In this document: one piece after another, positions 1-7,885 of the stretch | How positions within the stretch are numbered: position 1 is the stretch's first letter | How the letters are laid out: each line of letters starts with the position of its first letter | DNA from: DAOTVD01 sp034437075 | GTDB taxonomy: Bacteria > Chloroflexota > Anaerolineae > Aggregatilineales > J027 | Assembly (NCBI GenBank): GCA_034437075.1 | Contig: DAOTVD010000145.1 | Coordinates: 1-41,553, forward strand | DNA length: 41,553 bases | Reading direction: 5' to 3' | Made by a program: the position numbers and the translations under genes | Notes under the pieces: generated by a model | Told to the model about the DNA's origin: nothing | Database searches by the model: none | The model's input: the letters and a program-made list of their open reading frames with translations, nothing else

Positions 1-2
1 TC

Positions 3-41
3 GATCGCCTCATCAAAGAAACGAAAGAAGGCTGGGGTTAA
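3..41 (+). CDS. possible 3' end of an upstream plus-strand gene
   Basis: The reading frame from base 3 gives the short tail DRLIKETKEGWG and then TAA at 39-41. The TTAA at 38-41 would serve as stop for both this gene and the GHMP kinase on the other strand. The peptide looks like a plausible protein C-terminus, and the tail-to-tail overlap matches the other convergent gene pairs in the window. Only 12 codons are visible, so no function can be given and it may be chance. Confidence 0.35.
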   Translation, partial: DRLIKETKEGWG

Positions 42-1048
42 GCCTCGATGCGCGGCAGGATGACGCGCGCGTTGATCTCTGCCAGGCCCGCGCGCAGAGC
101 CGCCAACATGGCTGCGCCTTGATATAACCCCACAATCGCCCCGCCGGAGCCCGCGAATTTGGCGCTCGCGCCACACGCGCGCGCCGTTTCCACCATGCGG
201 ACTTGCCAGCCGGGCAAGCGCGCGATGCGCTGGCGAGTATCGAAATTGGCGTCGATGAGCGCCCCCAAGCGCGCCATATCCCCCGCCAAGAGCGCTGCGC
301 GGCCTTCGTCCGTCAGGGCCGCGAAATCGGCCATCGCGCTCACGACCTCCGCATCCCCACGGGCAAAGCGCCCCCGCAAATCATTATGGAATGTTTCGGT
401 CGGCTCGCTCAAATTCGTATGATAGGCCACATACACCGGAAAATCAGCCGGGATGGATAAACGCTCGTAGTGATAGCCCCTCAAACCGCCCTGCTTCTTA
501 GCGCGTTCCGCTGCAAAATCCATATACACCAGCCCTTCATACACCTGAATCACGCGGTCTTGCAGCCCGGCCCCGATGCCAAGTTCGTCCGTTTCGACGG
601 ATAGCGCCAAGCTGGGCAAAATTGCCTGCGGGATGTCGATCTCGTAAAAGGCCATCAAGCAGCGTAAGGTCGCGATAATCAGCGCGCTAGAGCCTGCCAA
701 GCCGACTTGCTGCGGGATGTTCGACTCGTAACGCACCGAAAAGGTGCGGTCGTGCAGCGGAATAGCATTCGTAGCGCAGTATTCCACGAAGCGCTTGATG
801 GTCGCTTTAATCAGCCGGATGCCGCCATAATAGCCATGCAGGCGCACATCCTCGGCCAAGTCGTGGATGCTGCGAAAGCTGGCGCGGTCGCGCTCGGCCA
901 GCACGATTTCCAGCCGATCCCATTCATACAGCACCACTTCGGACCAAAAATCCCGCACGCTGAACGAGATCGTCTTGCCGTTGTAGCCGTCCGAAGGATT
1001 GCCCAGCAAGCCCGCACGCGCATAAGTTCGTCGCCGGATGATTTGCAT
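38..1048 (-). CDS. GHMP-family sugar kinase, glucuronokinase-like
   Basis: This is a 336-residue small-molecule kinase of the GHMP superfamily. The substrate-loop segment near residues 12-28 (AGLLGNPSDGYNGKTIS) resembles plant glucuronokinases, which make glucuronate 1-phosphate. The ATP-binding motif PQQVGLAGSSA is at about 112-122, and the C-terminal glycine motif AGSGGAIVG is present. It is the last visible gene of a minus-strand operon. Its ATG (1048-1046) shares one base with the uridylyltransferase stop, so the two are probably translationally coupled. A kinase making a sugar 1-phosphate next to a UTP:sugar-1-phosphate uridylyltransferase forms a natural two-step route to a UDP-sugar. 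The GHMP family is clear; glucuronate as substrate is inference, and another sugar or uronic acid is possible. Confidence 0.8.
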   Translation of the reverse strand: MQIIRRRTYARAGLLGNPSDGYNGKTISFSVRDFWSEVVLYEWDRLEIVLAERDRASFRSIHDLAEDVRLHGYYGGIRLIKATIKRFVEYCATNAIPLHDRTFSVRYESNIPQQVGLAGSSALIIATLRCLMAFYEIDIPQAILPSLALSVETDELGIGAGLQDRVIQVYEGLVYMDFAAERAKKQGGLRGYHYERLSIPADFPVYVAYHTNLSEPTETFHNDLRGRFARGDAEVVSAMADFAALTDEGRAALLAGDMARLGALIDANFDTRQRIARLPGWQVRMVETARACGASAKFAGSGGAIVGLYQGAAMLAALRAGLAEINARVILPRIEA

Positions 1049-1938
1049 CAGCGGGTCTGCTCGGCCAGCAAATCCGCCAGAAAGCGCTGCAAAGCAGGGC
1101 CGTGTTTGTCATCCGCCAGGGCGAACTCCACGAACGCGCGAAAATACGCATCAAAATTGCCGATGTCGTAGCGCTGCTCATCCGGGCGCAAACGCACACC
1201 GTAGACTGTATGCCCCTCGGCCAGCAAAGCGCGGATGGCGTCTGTCAGTTGGATTTCGCCGCCTTTGCCCGGCGCGGTGCGTTCCAGCGCGTCAAAGATG
1301 TCGGGCGTAAAGATATAACGCGCGGCCACGGCCAAATCGCTTGGCGCGTCGGCGGGGTCGGGTTTTTCCACCAGATCACGAATCCGAAACACGGCGTCGG
1401 GCGCGTCTAGGGGTGCGGCGATGCCGTATTGCGATACCTCATGCGCCGGGACGCTCTCGAAGGCGATGACCGCGCTAGGGCGGTGCTCTTGAAAACAGGC
1501 TTGCATCCGCCGCACGACGTCACTTTGCGCGTGCAACCCGATGATGGAATCGCCCAGAGCCACCACGAAGGGCTGGTCGCCCACGAAGGATCGCGCGCAT
1601 AGCACCGCATGCCCCAGCCCCAGCAATTGCCGCTGCCGGGTGAAAAAGTAGCGCGTGTTGATGCGGTCAAACGAGAGTTCGGCGAGTAGGTCTTCTTTAC
1701 CTTTGGTGCGCAGGGTTTCGACCAATTCGTTATTCACGTCGAAATGGTTTTCGATGCTGGCTTTGCCCGCCCCTGTGACGAACAGAATCTGATCGACCCC
1801 CACGCGCGTGAGTTCCTCCACGATGTATTGCACCACGGGTTTGCGCCCCACGGGCAACATCTCTTTGGGTTGAGATTTTGTGGCGGGCAGCAAGCGCGTG
1901 CCCATCCCCGCGACCGGCACCACGGCAATATTGATCAT
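1048..1938 (-). CDS. galU: UTP--glucose-1-phosphate uridylyltransferase (GalU-type)
   Basis: This is a 296-residue cytosolic nucleotidyltransferase that joins UTP and a sugar 1-phosphate to give a UDP-sugar and pyrophosphate. The N-terminus has the GalU signature: VVPVAGMGTRLLPATK at about 6-21, followed by KEMLPVGRKP with the substrate-binding lysine. The later segments GLGHAVLCA and VALGDSII also fit GalU. The frame is open further upstream to 2046, but homology begins at the ATG at 1938. That ATG overlaps the aminotransferase TGA as ATGA (1938-1935). Length is normal for GalU. Beside the GHMP kinase, it may act on that enzyme's product as well as, or instead of, glucose 1-phosphate. Confidence 0.88.
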   Translation of the reverse strand: MINIAVVPVAGMGTRLLPATKSQPKEMLPVGRKPVVQYIVEELTRVGVDQILFVTGAGKASIENHFDVNNELVETLRTKGKEDLLAELSFDRINTRYFFTRQRQLLGLGHAVLCARSFVGDQPFVVALGDSIIGLHAQSDVVRRMQACFQEHRPSAVIAFESVPAHEVSQYGIAAPLDAPDAVFRIRDLVEKPDPADAPSDLAVAARYIFTPDIFDALERTAPGKGGEIQLTDAIRALLAEGHTVYGVRLRPDEQRYDIGNFDAYFRAFVEFALADDKHGPALQRFLADLLAEQTR

Positions 1939-3134
1939 CGGCGCTGCTCCGCAAAAAAGGCTTTGATCGTCTCCACCACGCGGGCTTGCATGCGCTCGGT
2001 TAACTCGGGATAAATCGGCAAGGCGAGCGTCTGGCGCGCGGCGCATTCACTCGCGGGGAAGTCCCCATGGGTGTGGCCCAAATCGGCAAAGCATTCTTGT
2101 TCGTGCAGGGGTACAGGATAATAAATTTCGGTGCCGATGTCGTGGTCTTGCAGATACGCGCGCAGGGCGTCGCGCGGGCCGACGCGAATCACGAATTGGT
2201 TATACACATGGCGCCCGTTGGCAGCATCCAGGGGCAGCACAACGCCGGGCTGGTTCGTCAGCGCGCAAGCGGCAGGGTCGGATGTGCAGCCCGCGCCCAG
2301 GCAGCCCACATCAGCTAGCGGGATGCTCAGCCCGGCTTGCGCGAACATCTCCCGGTAGCGGGCCGCGTTGGCCGCGCGGGCGTCCGTCCATGCATCCAGG
2401 TAGGCGAGCTTAACGCGCAAGACCGCCGCTTGCAGGGCATCCAGCCGGAAGTTGCCGCCCACCACGCGATTATAGTATTTCGGGCTGAAGCCGTGATTAC
2501 GATACAGACGCAGTTTTTCATCCAGGGCCGGGTCGTTGGTGGTGACCATGCCCGCGTCGCCAAACCCGCCCAGATTCTTAGAGGGGAAAAAGCTAAACGT
2601 GGCCATATGCCCTACCGAGCCCGCGCGCGCGCCGTCCGCTTCTGCGCCGATGGCCTGCGCCGCGTCTTCGATGACGGTCAGATTATGCGCGGCGGCAAGC
2701 TGCATAATCGGCGCCATGTCGGCCATCTGGCCGTAGAGATGCACGGGGATAATCGCGCGGGTGCGGGGCGTGATGGCCGCTTCGATCTTCGCGGGGTCGA
2801 TGTTGAAGCGCTGCGGGTCGATGTCCACGAAGACGGGCTTCAGCCCCAGCCGCGTGATAGCGCCCGCCGTCGCGAAAAAGGTATAAGGGGTGGTAATGAC
2901 CTCGTCGCCGGGGTCAAGCTCCAGCACCATCATGGCCAACAGCAGCGCATCCGTGCCAGATGATACGCCGATGCCGTAGCCCGCGTCACAATACGCCGCG
3001 ATGTCGGATTCCAACGCGGCGACCTCCGGCCCCAGGATGAAAGCCTGGGCTGCGATGACGCGCTGCACAGCGGCGTCGATCTCTGGGCGGATGGTGGCGT
3101 ATTGGGCTTGTAAGTCAAGCAAGGGGATTTTCAT
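1935..3134 (-). CDS. DegT/DnrJ/EryC1 aminotransferase, WlbC/WbpE-type
   Basis: This is a 399-residue PLP-dependent sugar aminotransferase. Expected elements are GTDALLLA near 60-67 for phosphate binding, EDAAQ near 156-160 with the aspartate that contacts the pyridine nitrogen, and SFFPSKNLGGFGDAG with probable PLP lysine K186. In the WlbABC/WbpBED pathways such an enzyme aminates C3 of UDP-3-keto-GlcNAcA, using glutamate. The gene lies 3 bases after the WlbB-like acetyltransferase and after the WlbA-like dehydrogenase, which supports that role. A cysteine-containing insertion (GCLGAGCTSDPAAC) near residue 275 lengthens it slightly over typical homologues. Family is very likely; the exact sugar substrate comes from gene context. 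Confidence 0.87.
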   Translation of the reverse strand: MKIPLLDLQAQYATIRPEIDAAVQRVIAAQAFILGPEVAALESDIAAYCDAGYGIGVSSGTDALLLAMMVLELDPGDEVITTPYTFFATAGAITRLGLKPVFVDIDPQRFNIDPAKIEAAITPRTRAIIPVHLYGQMADMAPIMQLAAAHNLTVIEDAAQAIGAEADGARAGSVGHMATFSFFPSKNLGGFGDAGMVTTNDPALDEKLRLYRNHGFSPKYYNRVVGGNFRLDALQAAVLRVKLAYLDAWTDARAANAARYREMFAQAGLSIPLADVGCLGAGCTSDPAACALTNQPGVVLPLDAANGRHVYNQFVIRVGPRDALRAYLQDHDIGTEIYYPVPLHEQECFADLGHTHGDFPASECAARQTLALPIYPELTERMQARVVETIKAFFAEQRR

Positions 3135-3137
3135 GGC

Positions 3138-3749
3138 TTATCCTTCGCGTAAAGGCTCATCTTCGGGCCAAGCCAAGCAGCGTAGCGTGCCGGGTTCGGC
3201 TTCTTGATAGCGCCAACCGCTCAGCGGGCACCGGGCGATGCCATCCGCGTCCGGGGCGGGCAAGCGTGCGCCATGGCGGCTCATCCAACCCTTTTGTACC
3301 GCCGGCACGCCGACCATCAGCGCGTAGTCAGGCACATCCGCGCGCACGACAGCCCCCGCGCCGATGAAGGCATAGCGCCCTACAGTGATGCCGCAGACAA
3401 TCGTACAGTTAGCGCCCAGGGTCGCGCCGCGCCGGATCAGGGTCGGGGCGTATTCGGCCTTGCGGTTGATCTCTGAACGCGGGTTGATGACGTTCGTAAA
3501 CACGCAGGACGGCCCGCAAAAGACGTAATCTTCTAGCGTGACGCCCGCATAAATCGACACGTTGTTCTGAATCTTGACCCCGCGCCCGATTTGAACCCCC
3601 GCGCCGACGAACACATTCTGGCCCAGGCTGCATTCTGGGCCGATCTGCGCGCCAGGCATGATGTGGCAAAAATGCCAGATTTTCGTGCCCGCGCCAATCT
3701 GGCTGGGGGCATCTACCAGGGCGGTGTCATGCACAAAATAATCGGTCAT
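3138..3749 (-). CDS. hexapeptide-repeat N-acetyltransferase, WlbB/WbpD-type
   Basis: This is a 203-residue left-handed beta-helix acyltransferase. Residues about 15-145 carry the imperfect hexapeptide pattern, for example GAGTKIWHFCHI, GAGVQIGRGVKIQNNVSIYAGV and GAGAVVRADVPDYALMVGVPA. The family acetylates the 3-amino group of UDP-GlcNAc3NA with acetyl-CoA, giving UDP-2,3-diacetamido-2,3-dideoxy-glucuronate. Its ATG overlaps the WlbA-like stop (ATGA, 3749-3746). The C-terminal 40 residues contain ARCPLSGWRYQE, an extension beyond the helix. Acetyltransferase class is firm; substrate is inferred from the three-gene neighbourhood. Confidence 0.87.
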   Translation of the reverse strand: MTDYFVHDTALVDAPSQIGAGTKIWHFCHIMPGAQIGPECSLGQNVFVGAGVQIGRGVKIQNNVSIYAGVTLEDYVFCGPSCVFTNVINPRSEINRKAEYAPTLIRRGATLGANCTIVCGITVGRYAFIGAGAVVRADVPDYALMVGVPAVQKGWMSRHGARLPAPDADGIARCPLSGWRYQEAEPGTLRCLAWPEDEPLREG

Positions 3750-4684
3750 GGTCGCAAGAGGCTATGCGCTTGGTCATCCACGGATAAGATCGGGGCATGG
3801 CGGATGTCATACGTCCATTGGGTGGCCAGGCGAATATCATCAATGCCGTAACCCTGCCCCCCTAGCGCGCGCTCATACACGCGCGTATGCAAATCGGTAA
3901 AGCCTTTGGTGAATTCGACCTCCTCGCCATCGACGTTAATCGAGCGGTAGGTGGTGCGCTCGCCGGGGATGGGCTCGAAAGGCAGGTCATTTTTGTCCAC
4001 GGAAAGATACCAGGTGACATCCGCTTTTTCGAGCGCGGCAAAGCCCGAAACGCGCTTATCATCGCTGCAATATAGGCGTTGTTCGTGCACGGGGCCAAAC
4101 AACCAGCCCAGCAGATCGAAAAAATGCACGCCGATATTGATGGCTACCCCGCCGGATTTTTCGGCCACGCCCTTCCAGGAATAGTGATACCATTTGCCGC
4201 GCGCGGTGATGTAAGTCAGCACTACTTGATGACGTTTACCCGGCTGGGCGTCGATCTTCTCTTTCAGGGCTAACAGCGCGGGATGCTCGCGCAGTTGCAG
4301 CACGACGTTAATGCGTTTGCCGGTTTCGTGCTCTACTTCTTGCAGCAAATCCAGGTTCCAAGGATTGATAACCAGCGGCTTTTCGCAGATGACATCCGCG
4401 CCAACGCGCATGGCCATCCGGCAATGGGCATCGTGCAGGTAATTGGGCGAACAAACCGACACATAATGCACGTGGTTGGCGGCGGGGTCTTGGCGCAGTT
4501 TTTCCAGGTGACGGTCGAAGCGCTCGGGCTCTTTGAAAAAGGCGATGTCCAGGTCAAAGCTATCCAGAATGCCGACCGAATCGTTGGGGTCTAGCGCGGC
4601 GACGACTCGATGCTGTGTATCACGTATCGCGCGCAGATGGCGCGGGGCAACATAGCCCGCAATCCCGATGATCGCAAAATTCAT
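3746..4684 (-). CDS. Gfo/Idh/MocA oxidoreductase, WlbA/WbpB-type
   Basis: This is a 312-residue NAD-dependent sugar dehydrogenase. The N-terminal Rossmann segment IIGIAGYVAPRHLRAIRDT (about 5-23) is very like WlbA, and ICEKPLVINPWN holds the conserved lysine of the EKP motif. GGVAINIGVHFFDLLGWLFG gives the family histidine and aspartate region. WlbA oxidises C3 of UDP-GlcNAc-uronate and starts the route to diacetamido-uronic acids of surface polysaccharides. It is the first gene of the operon, with 280 bases of non-coding DNA upstream. UDP-GlcNAc 6-dehydrogenase (WbpA), needed to make its substrate, is not in the window. Confidence 0.87.
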   Translation of the reverse strand: MNFAIIGIAGYVAPRHLRAIRDTQHRVVAALDPNDSVGILDSFDLDIAFFKEPERFDRHLEKLRQDPAANHVHYVSVCSPNYLHDAHCRMAMRVGADVICEKPLVINPWNLDLLQEVEHETGKRINVVLQLREHPALLALKEKIDAQPGKRHQVVLTYITARGKWYHYSWKGVAEKSGGVAINIGVHFFDLLGWLFGPVHEQRLYCSDDKRVSGFAALEKADVTWYLSVDKNDLPFEPIPGERTTYRSINVDGEEVEFTKGFTDLHTRVYERALGGQGYGIDDIRLATQWTYDIRHAPILSVDDQAHSLLRP

Positions 4685-4717
4685 ATAACACTCGCTACTG
4701 TTCGATTTTTGCGCTTT

Positions 4718-4744
4718 ATTCTAACGGATTTGCGAACCGTGTAA
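4718..4744 (-). promoter_or_regulatory. candidate promoter of the WlbA-GalU operon
   Basis: On the minus strand TAGAAT (4723-4718) could be a -10 box and TTACAC (4744-4739) a weak -35 box. The 15-base spacer is shorter than ideal. It would start transcription about 27 bases before the WlbA-like ATG. Confidence 0.3.
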
Positions 4745-4842
4745 CAGCCACGTGAGCGCAGCGTTGGGGGGCGATTGCATCAAATCGGGACCTGGCAGGC
4801 TTTTTGGGACTTTGGGCATATTGCACACAAGGTTAATTCGTT

Positions 4843-4905
4843 TAGGGGCGAGGCCCGCCTCGCCCGAAAATAAATTTGTGGCGGGGCAGGCGGGCCTGCC
4901 CCCTA
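4843..4905. repeat. paired GC-rich palindromes, MITE/REP-like element
   Basis: Two near-adjacent hairpins share a core. GGGCGAGGC-CC-GCCTCGCCC lies at 4846-4865 and GGGGCAGGC-GG-GCCTGCCCC at 4883-4902, joined by a 17-base AT-rich spacer. The outer ends TAGGGGC and GCCCCCTA are inverted copies. The rest of the 4685-4964 gap holds no convincing gene. The layout resembles short non-autonomous palindromic repeats dispersed in many bacterial genomes; only one copy is seen here. Confidence 0.55.
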
Positions 4906-4964
4906 TGGCTTGACCGGTTTTTGATGCGGTTGCCTTGAGCGCAGCGGTATCGCCCATTGCCCGG

Positions 4965-6608
4965 TTAGCGATTTTCTAGCGGATTCTCAATTTCTAGCCA
5001 GCAGCATTGATACGGCGCAAGCGTGATGTCGTAATATTTGCCGGTGATGGTTGGCCAGCGCTCCCCGGTGAGTAAATCCAGCGGTGTATGCCCCGCGAAG
5101 ACGGGCAACTGAAACTGGCAAGTTTGTTCCTCGGCGCTGAGGTTAGCCACAATCAGGATTTTATGCCGCTCGAAGGCGCGCCAATACGCCAAAACGGCGT
5201 CATTGTCTGGCAGTTCGAAGGCGAACGTCCCCACGCCAAAGACCCAATAGCTTTTGCGAATGCCGATCATGTGCTTCATGCGGTTCAGCAAAGAATTGGG
5301 CTGGTCGCGCTGGGCGGCCACGTTCACGGCTTGGTAGTGATATTCGTCATCCTGGATGAGCGGCGCATAGAGGGCTTCCGGGTCGGCTTCGGAAAAGCCC
5401 GCGTTGGAGCCACTATGCCATTGCATGGGCGTGCGCACACCATTGCGGTCTTCTAGGTAGATGTTATCGCCCATGCCGATCTCATCGCCGTAGTAGATGA
5501 TGGGCGAGCCCGGCAAGCTGAACAACATAGCGTTCAGTAGCTCAATACGCCGCCGGTCGTTATTCAGCAAAGGCGCCAGGCGCCGCCGAATGCCCAGATT
5601 CAAGCGCATACGCGGTTCGGGGGCGTATTGCTCCCACATATAATCGCGGTCTTCGGCGGTGACCATTTCTAGGGTTAGTTCGTCATGGTTGCGCAAGAAG
5701 GTACACCACTGGGTATTGTCGGGGATGTCGGGCGTGGCATTCAGAATATCAACAATGCTGGTGCGATCTTCGCGTTTCAGGGCCATGTACAGGCGCGGCA
5801 TCACGGGGAAATGAAAGCCCATGTGCATTTCGTCGCCATCCCCAAAATATTCGCGGGTGTCGTGCGGCCATTGGTTGGCCTCGGCCAGCAGGATGCGCCC
5901 CGGCCAGTGTAAATCCATATGCTTGCGCAGGTCTTTCAGAAACTGGTGGGTTTCGGGCAGATTTTCGCAATTGGTGCCATCGCGTTCAAACAAATAGGGC
6001 ACAGCATCCGCGCGGAAGCCGTCCAGGCCCAGTTCTAGCCAGAAATCCACGACCCTGAACATTTCGTCGCGCACTTCGGGGTTATCGTAGTTTAGATCGG
6101 GCTGTTGGGGGTAGAAGCGATGCCAATAGTATTGTTCGGTCTCGGGGTGGTACGTCCAGTTAGAGTCCTGCGAATCCACGAAGATAATACGCGCTTCTTT
6201 ATACTGCTGGTCGGTATTGCTCCAGACATACCAATTGCGCTTGGGGTTATCGCGGCTACTGGCGGCTTCGATGAACCAGGGATGGTGGCTAGACGTATGG
6301 TTCATCACCAGGTCAGTAATAATGCGGATGTCGCGCGCATGCAGGGCATCGACCACGGCTTTGAAATCGTCCAGCGTGCCGAATTTTTCGTCTACGCTGT
6401 AATAATCGGCCACATCGTAACCATCGTCGAACATCGGCGACGGATAAAAGGGCGTAATCCAGACGCAATCAACGCCCAATTCGGCCAGGTGATCGACCTG
6501 ACTAAGCAAGCCGATGAAATCGCCCCAGCCATCGCCGTTGCCATCCTTAAAGGCTTTGGGGTAGAGTTCGTAAAAAACTGCGCGTTTATACCACAAATCG
6601 TCTGACAT
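4965..6608 (-). CDS. treS: trehalose synthase (maltose alpha-D-glucosyltransferase), GH13
   Basis: This 547-residue GH13 (alpha/beta)8-barrel enzyme interconverts maltose and trehalose. The catalytic triad reads as D201 in GFRADAVPYLFERDG, E243 in LLAEANQWP and D309 in FLRNHDELTLEM. Region I is DLVMNHTS (99-106). The extended GTNCENLPETHQFLK stretch after the nucleophile and the NHDELTLEMV form are typical of TreS rather than ordinary amylases or oligo-1,6-glucosidases. A C-terminal beta domain closes the protein. Length matches TreS without the fused maltokinase found in some bacteria. It is probably cytosolic, as no signal peptide is seen. No maltokinase or other glycogen-linked gene is nearby. 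Confidence 0.9.
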   Translation of the reverse strand: MSDDLWYKRAVFYELYPKAFKDGNGDGWGDFIGLLSQVDHLAELGVDCVWITPFYPSPMFDDGYDVADYYSVDEKFGTLDDFKAVVDALHARDIRIITDLVMNHTSSHHPWFIEAASSRDNPKRNWYVWSNTDQQYKEARIIFVDSQDSNWTYHPETEQYYWHRFYPQQPDLNYDNPEVRDEMFRVVDFWLELGLDGFRADAVPYLFERDGTNCENLPETHQFLKDLRKHMDLHWPGRILLAEANQWPHDTREYFGDGDEMHMGFHFPVMPRLYMALKREDRTSIVDILNATPDIPDNTQWCTFLRNHDELTLEMVTAEDRDYMWEQYAPEPRMRLNLGIRRRLAPLLNNDRRRIELLNAMLFSLPGSPIIYYGDEIGMGDNIYLEDRNGVRTPMQWHSGSNAGFSEADPEALYAPLIQDDEYHYQAVNVAAQRDQPNSLLNRMKHMIGIRKSYWVFGVGTFAFELPDNDAVLAYWRAFERHKILIVANLSAEEQTCQFQLPVFAGHTPLDLLTGERWPTITGKYYDITLAPYQCCWLEIENPLENR

Positions 6609-6700
6609 GGCTGTAATCCCAGCAAGGTGTGTTTTCTATCAGGTTAAGTGTACCAAAAAGCCACGCCACGTATAGGGGGTAGCGGGATCATACCCGGCGC

Positions 6701-7798
6701 TCAGGGCACAAGCGGCGCGGTGATCTCGAAGCGATCCACATAGATGGTCGTGTTCTGGCCCACCAAGCCTAACTGAAGCTCCCCCGCCGGCAGCGGATTT
6801 TCCGCCACCGTGAGCACGATGTCATCATCAATATACACCGTGATGGTCTGCTCCTCGGCCAAAACCCCCACAACAAAGGGCGCATCTGAGGGCAGCGGCC
6901 AGGTACGGCGAGCGAGCAGGCGATTTTCGTCTGGGCCGCGTGCCGTCAGCGTGATGAGGCCATCCCGCCGCAGGCCCAGCCGATAGGCGCGCTCATCAGT
7001 TTGCTGGAAGATCAAGAATGTTTCGGCCAGGGCGCTGCTAGCCACCCACCGCACCCGAAAGGTGTAATACGCCGAGCGCAAGGGCGCCGCCAGGGCCGGG
7101 CCGACCACTGGAAAACGTTCCGGCGACAATGCGAACAGCGCCAAGTATCCCTCGCGCAGGATGGCCACCTCGGCATCATCCGGCCCAACCCAGGTGTTGA
7201 CGTTGGTGGCGAAATTTTCGCTCAGTTGTTCGTGCCAATCCAGCGCGACGACCTCACGCGGGGGTTGGATGTCATCATCAAACAAGATGAACGGCTGGGT
7301 GGCTTCGGGCAAATTCTGGCAGGCTGTTCGCGAATTGATGTCGAGTTCGCTAGCGGGCACCCAGCCATCCGCCAGGCGATACCAGGCCCCGCCAAAGCGC
7401 TCGAGCGCCTGGCGAGTCCCCTCTGCGGGCCAAATCCAGACCCGCTCGTAGGCGAAATCTGGCCCGCTGCGCACATTGACATCACTCAGGGCGCGCACCT
7501 GGCACGGCATCGGCGTGATGGGCTGGCGCGCGAAGGGCGCCGCGTTGTCCTCGCCCCCCACCACCAACAGAATCAGCAGCGCAACGGCCCCGGTCATCAT
7601 CAGAGCCGCGATGATGAGCAAGCTCAGCCAGTGGTTAGCCTTAACCCCAGAGGAGACGGCCTGCATGGGCGCGGTGACCTCCTCCAGATGACGCGGCGCG
7701 CTGGCGGGGTCGTAGGCGAGCGCGCGCGATTCGCCGGGGGGGCGCTCGTCTGCCGGGCGGGCAGGTTCGCCGGGGGAGGGGTTCGCGGGGGGCTGCAT
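6701..7798 (-). CDS. membrane-anchored SH3b protein with LamG-like C-terminal domain
   Basis: This 365-residue protein has four visible parts. Residues 1-55 are Pro/Arg-rich and probably cytoplasmic. A transmembrane helix lies at about 57-81 (LIIAALMMTGAVALLILLVV). A bacterial SH3-like domain at about 99-153 contains CQVRALSDVNVRSGP and GWVPASEL. A beta-sandwich-like region at about 185-360 resembles concanavalin/LamG-type sugar-binding folds (TFRVRWVASS, ITVYIDDDIVLTV, TTIYVDRFEI). The layout suggests an envelope protein exposing two binding domains outside the membrane. The gene lies 92 bases upstream of treS on the same strand and is divergent from the CorA gene. Function is unknown. Confidence 0.75.
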   Translation of the reverse strand: MQPPANPSPGEPARPADERPPGESRALAYDPASAPRHLEEVTAPMQAVSSGVKANHWLSLLIIAALMMTGAVALLILLVVGGEDNAAPFARQPITPMPCQVRALSDVNVRSGPDFAYERVWIWPAEGTRQALERFGGAWYRLADGWVPASELDINSRTACQNLPEATQPFILFDDDIQPPREVVALDWHEQLSENFATNVNTWVGPDDAEVAILREGYLALFALSPERFPVVGPALAAPLRSAYYTFRVRWVASSALAETFLIFQQTDERAYRLGLRRDGLITLTARGPDENRLLARRTWPLPSDAPFVVGVLAEEQTITVYIDDDIVLTVAENPLPAGELQLGLVGQNTTIYVDRFEITAPLVP

Positions 7799-7849
7799 AG
7801 AGACTCCTGTCGTATGACCTTTCTTGCATCATAGCCCCCCAAGTGTCCC

Positions 7850-7879
7850 TTGGCAAATAGGCTATCCGCCGGGCATAAT
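7850..7879 (+). promoter_or_regulatory. candidate promoter of the CorA-RNase D operon
   Basis: TTGGCA (7850-7855) and CATAAT (7874-7879) are separated by 18 bases. Transcription would start at about 7886, exactly at the ATG preferred for the CorA gene, implying a leaderless or nearly leaderless mRNA. No Shine-Dalgarno sequence precedes that ATG. Confidence 0.5.
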
Positions 7880-7885
7880 GAAACC

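Noticed and set aside
4721..4957. 78-residue minus-strand frame between the sugar operon and treS
   Set aside because: It runs through the twin palindromes and the candidate promoter, and has no ribosome-binding site or protein-like pattern.
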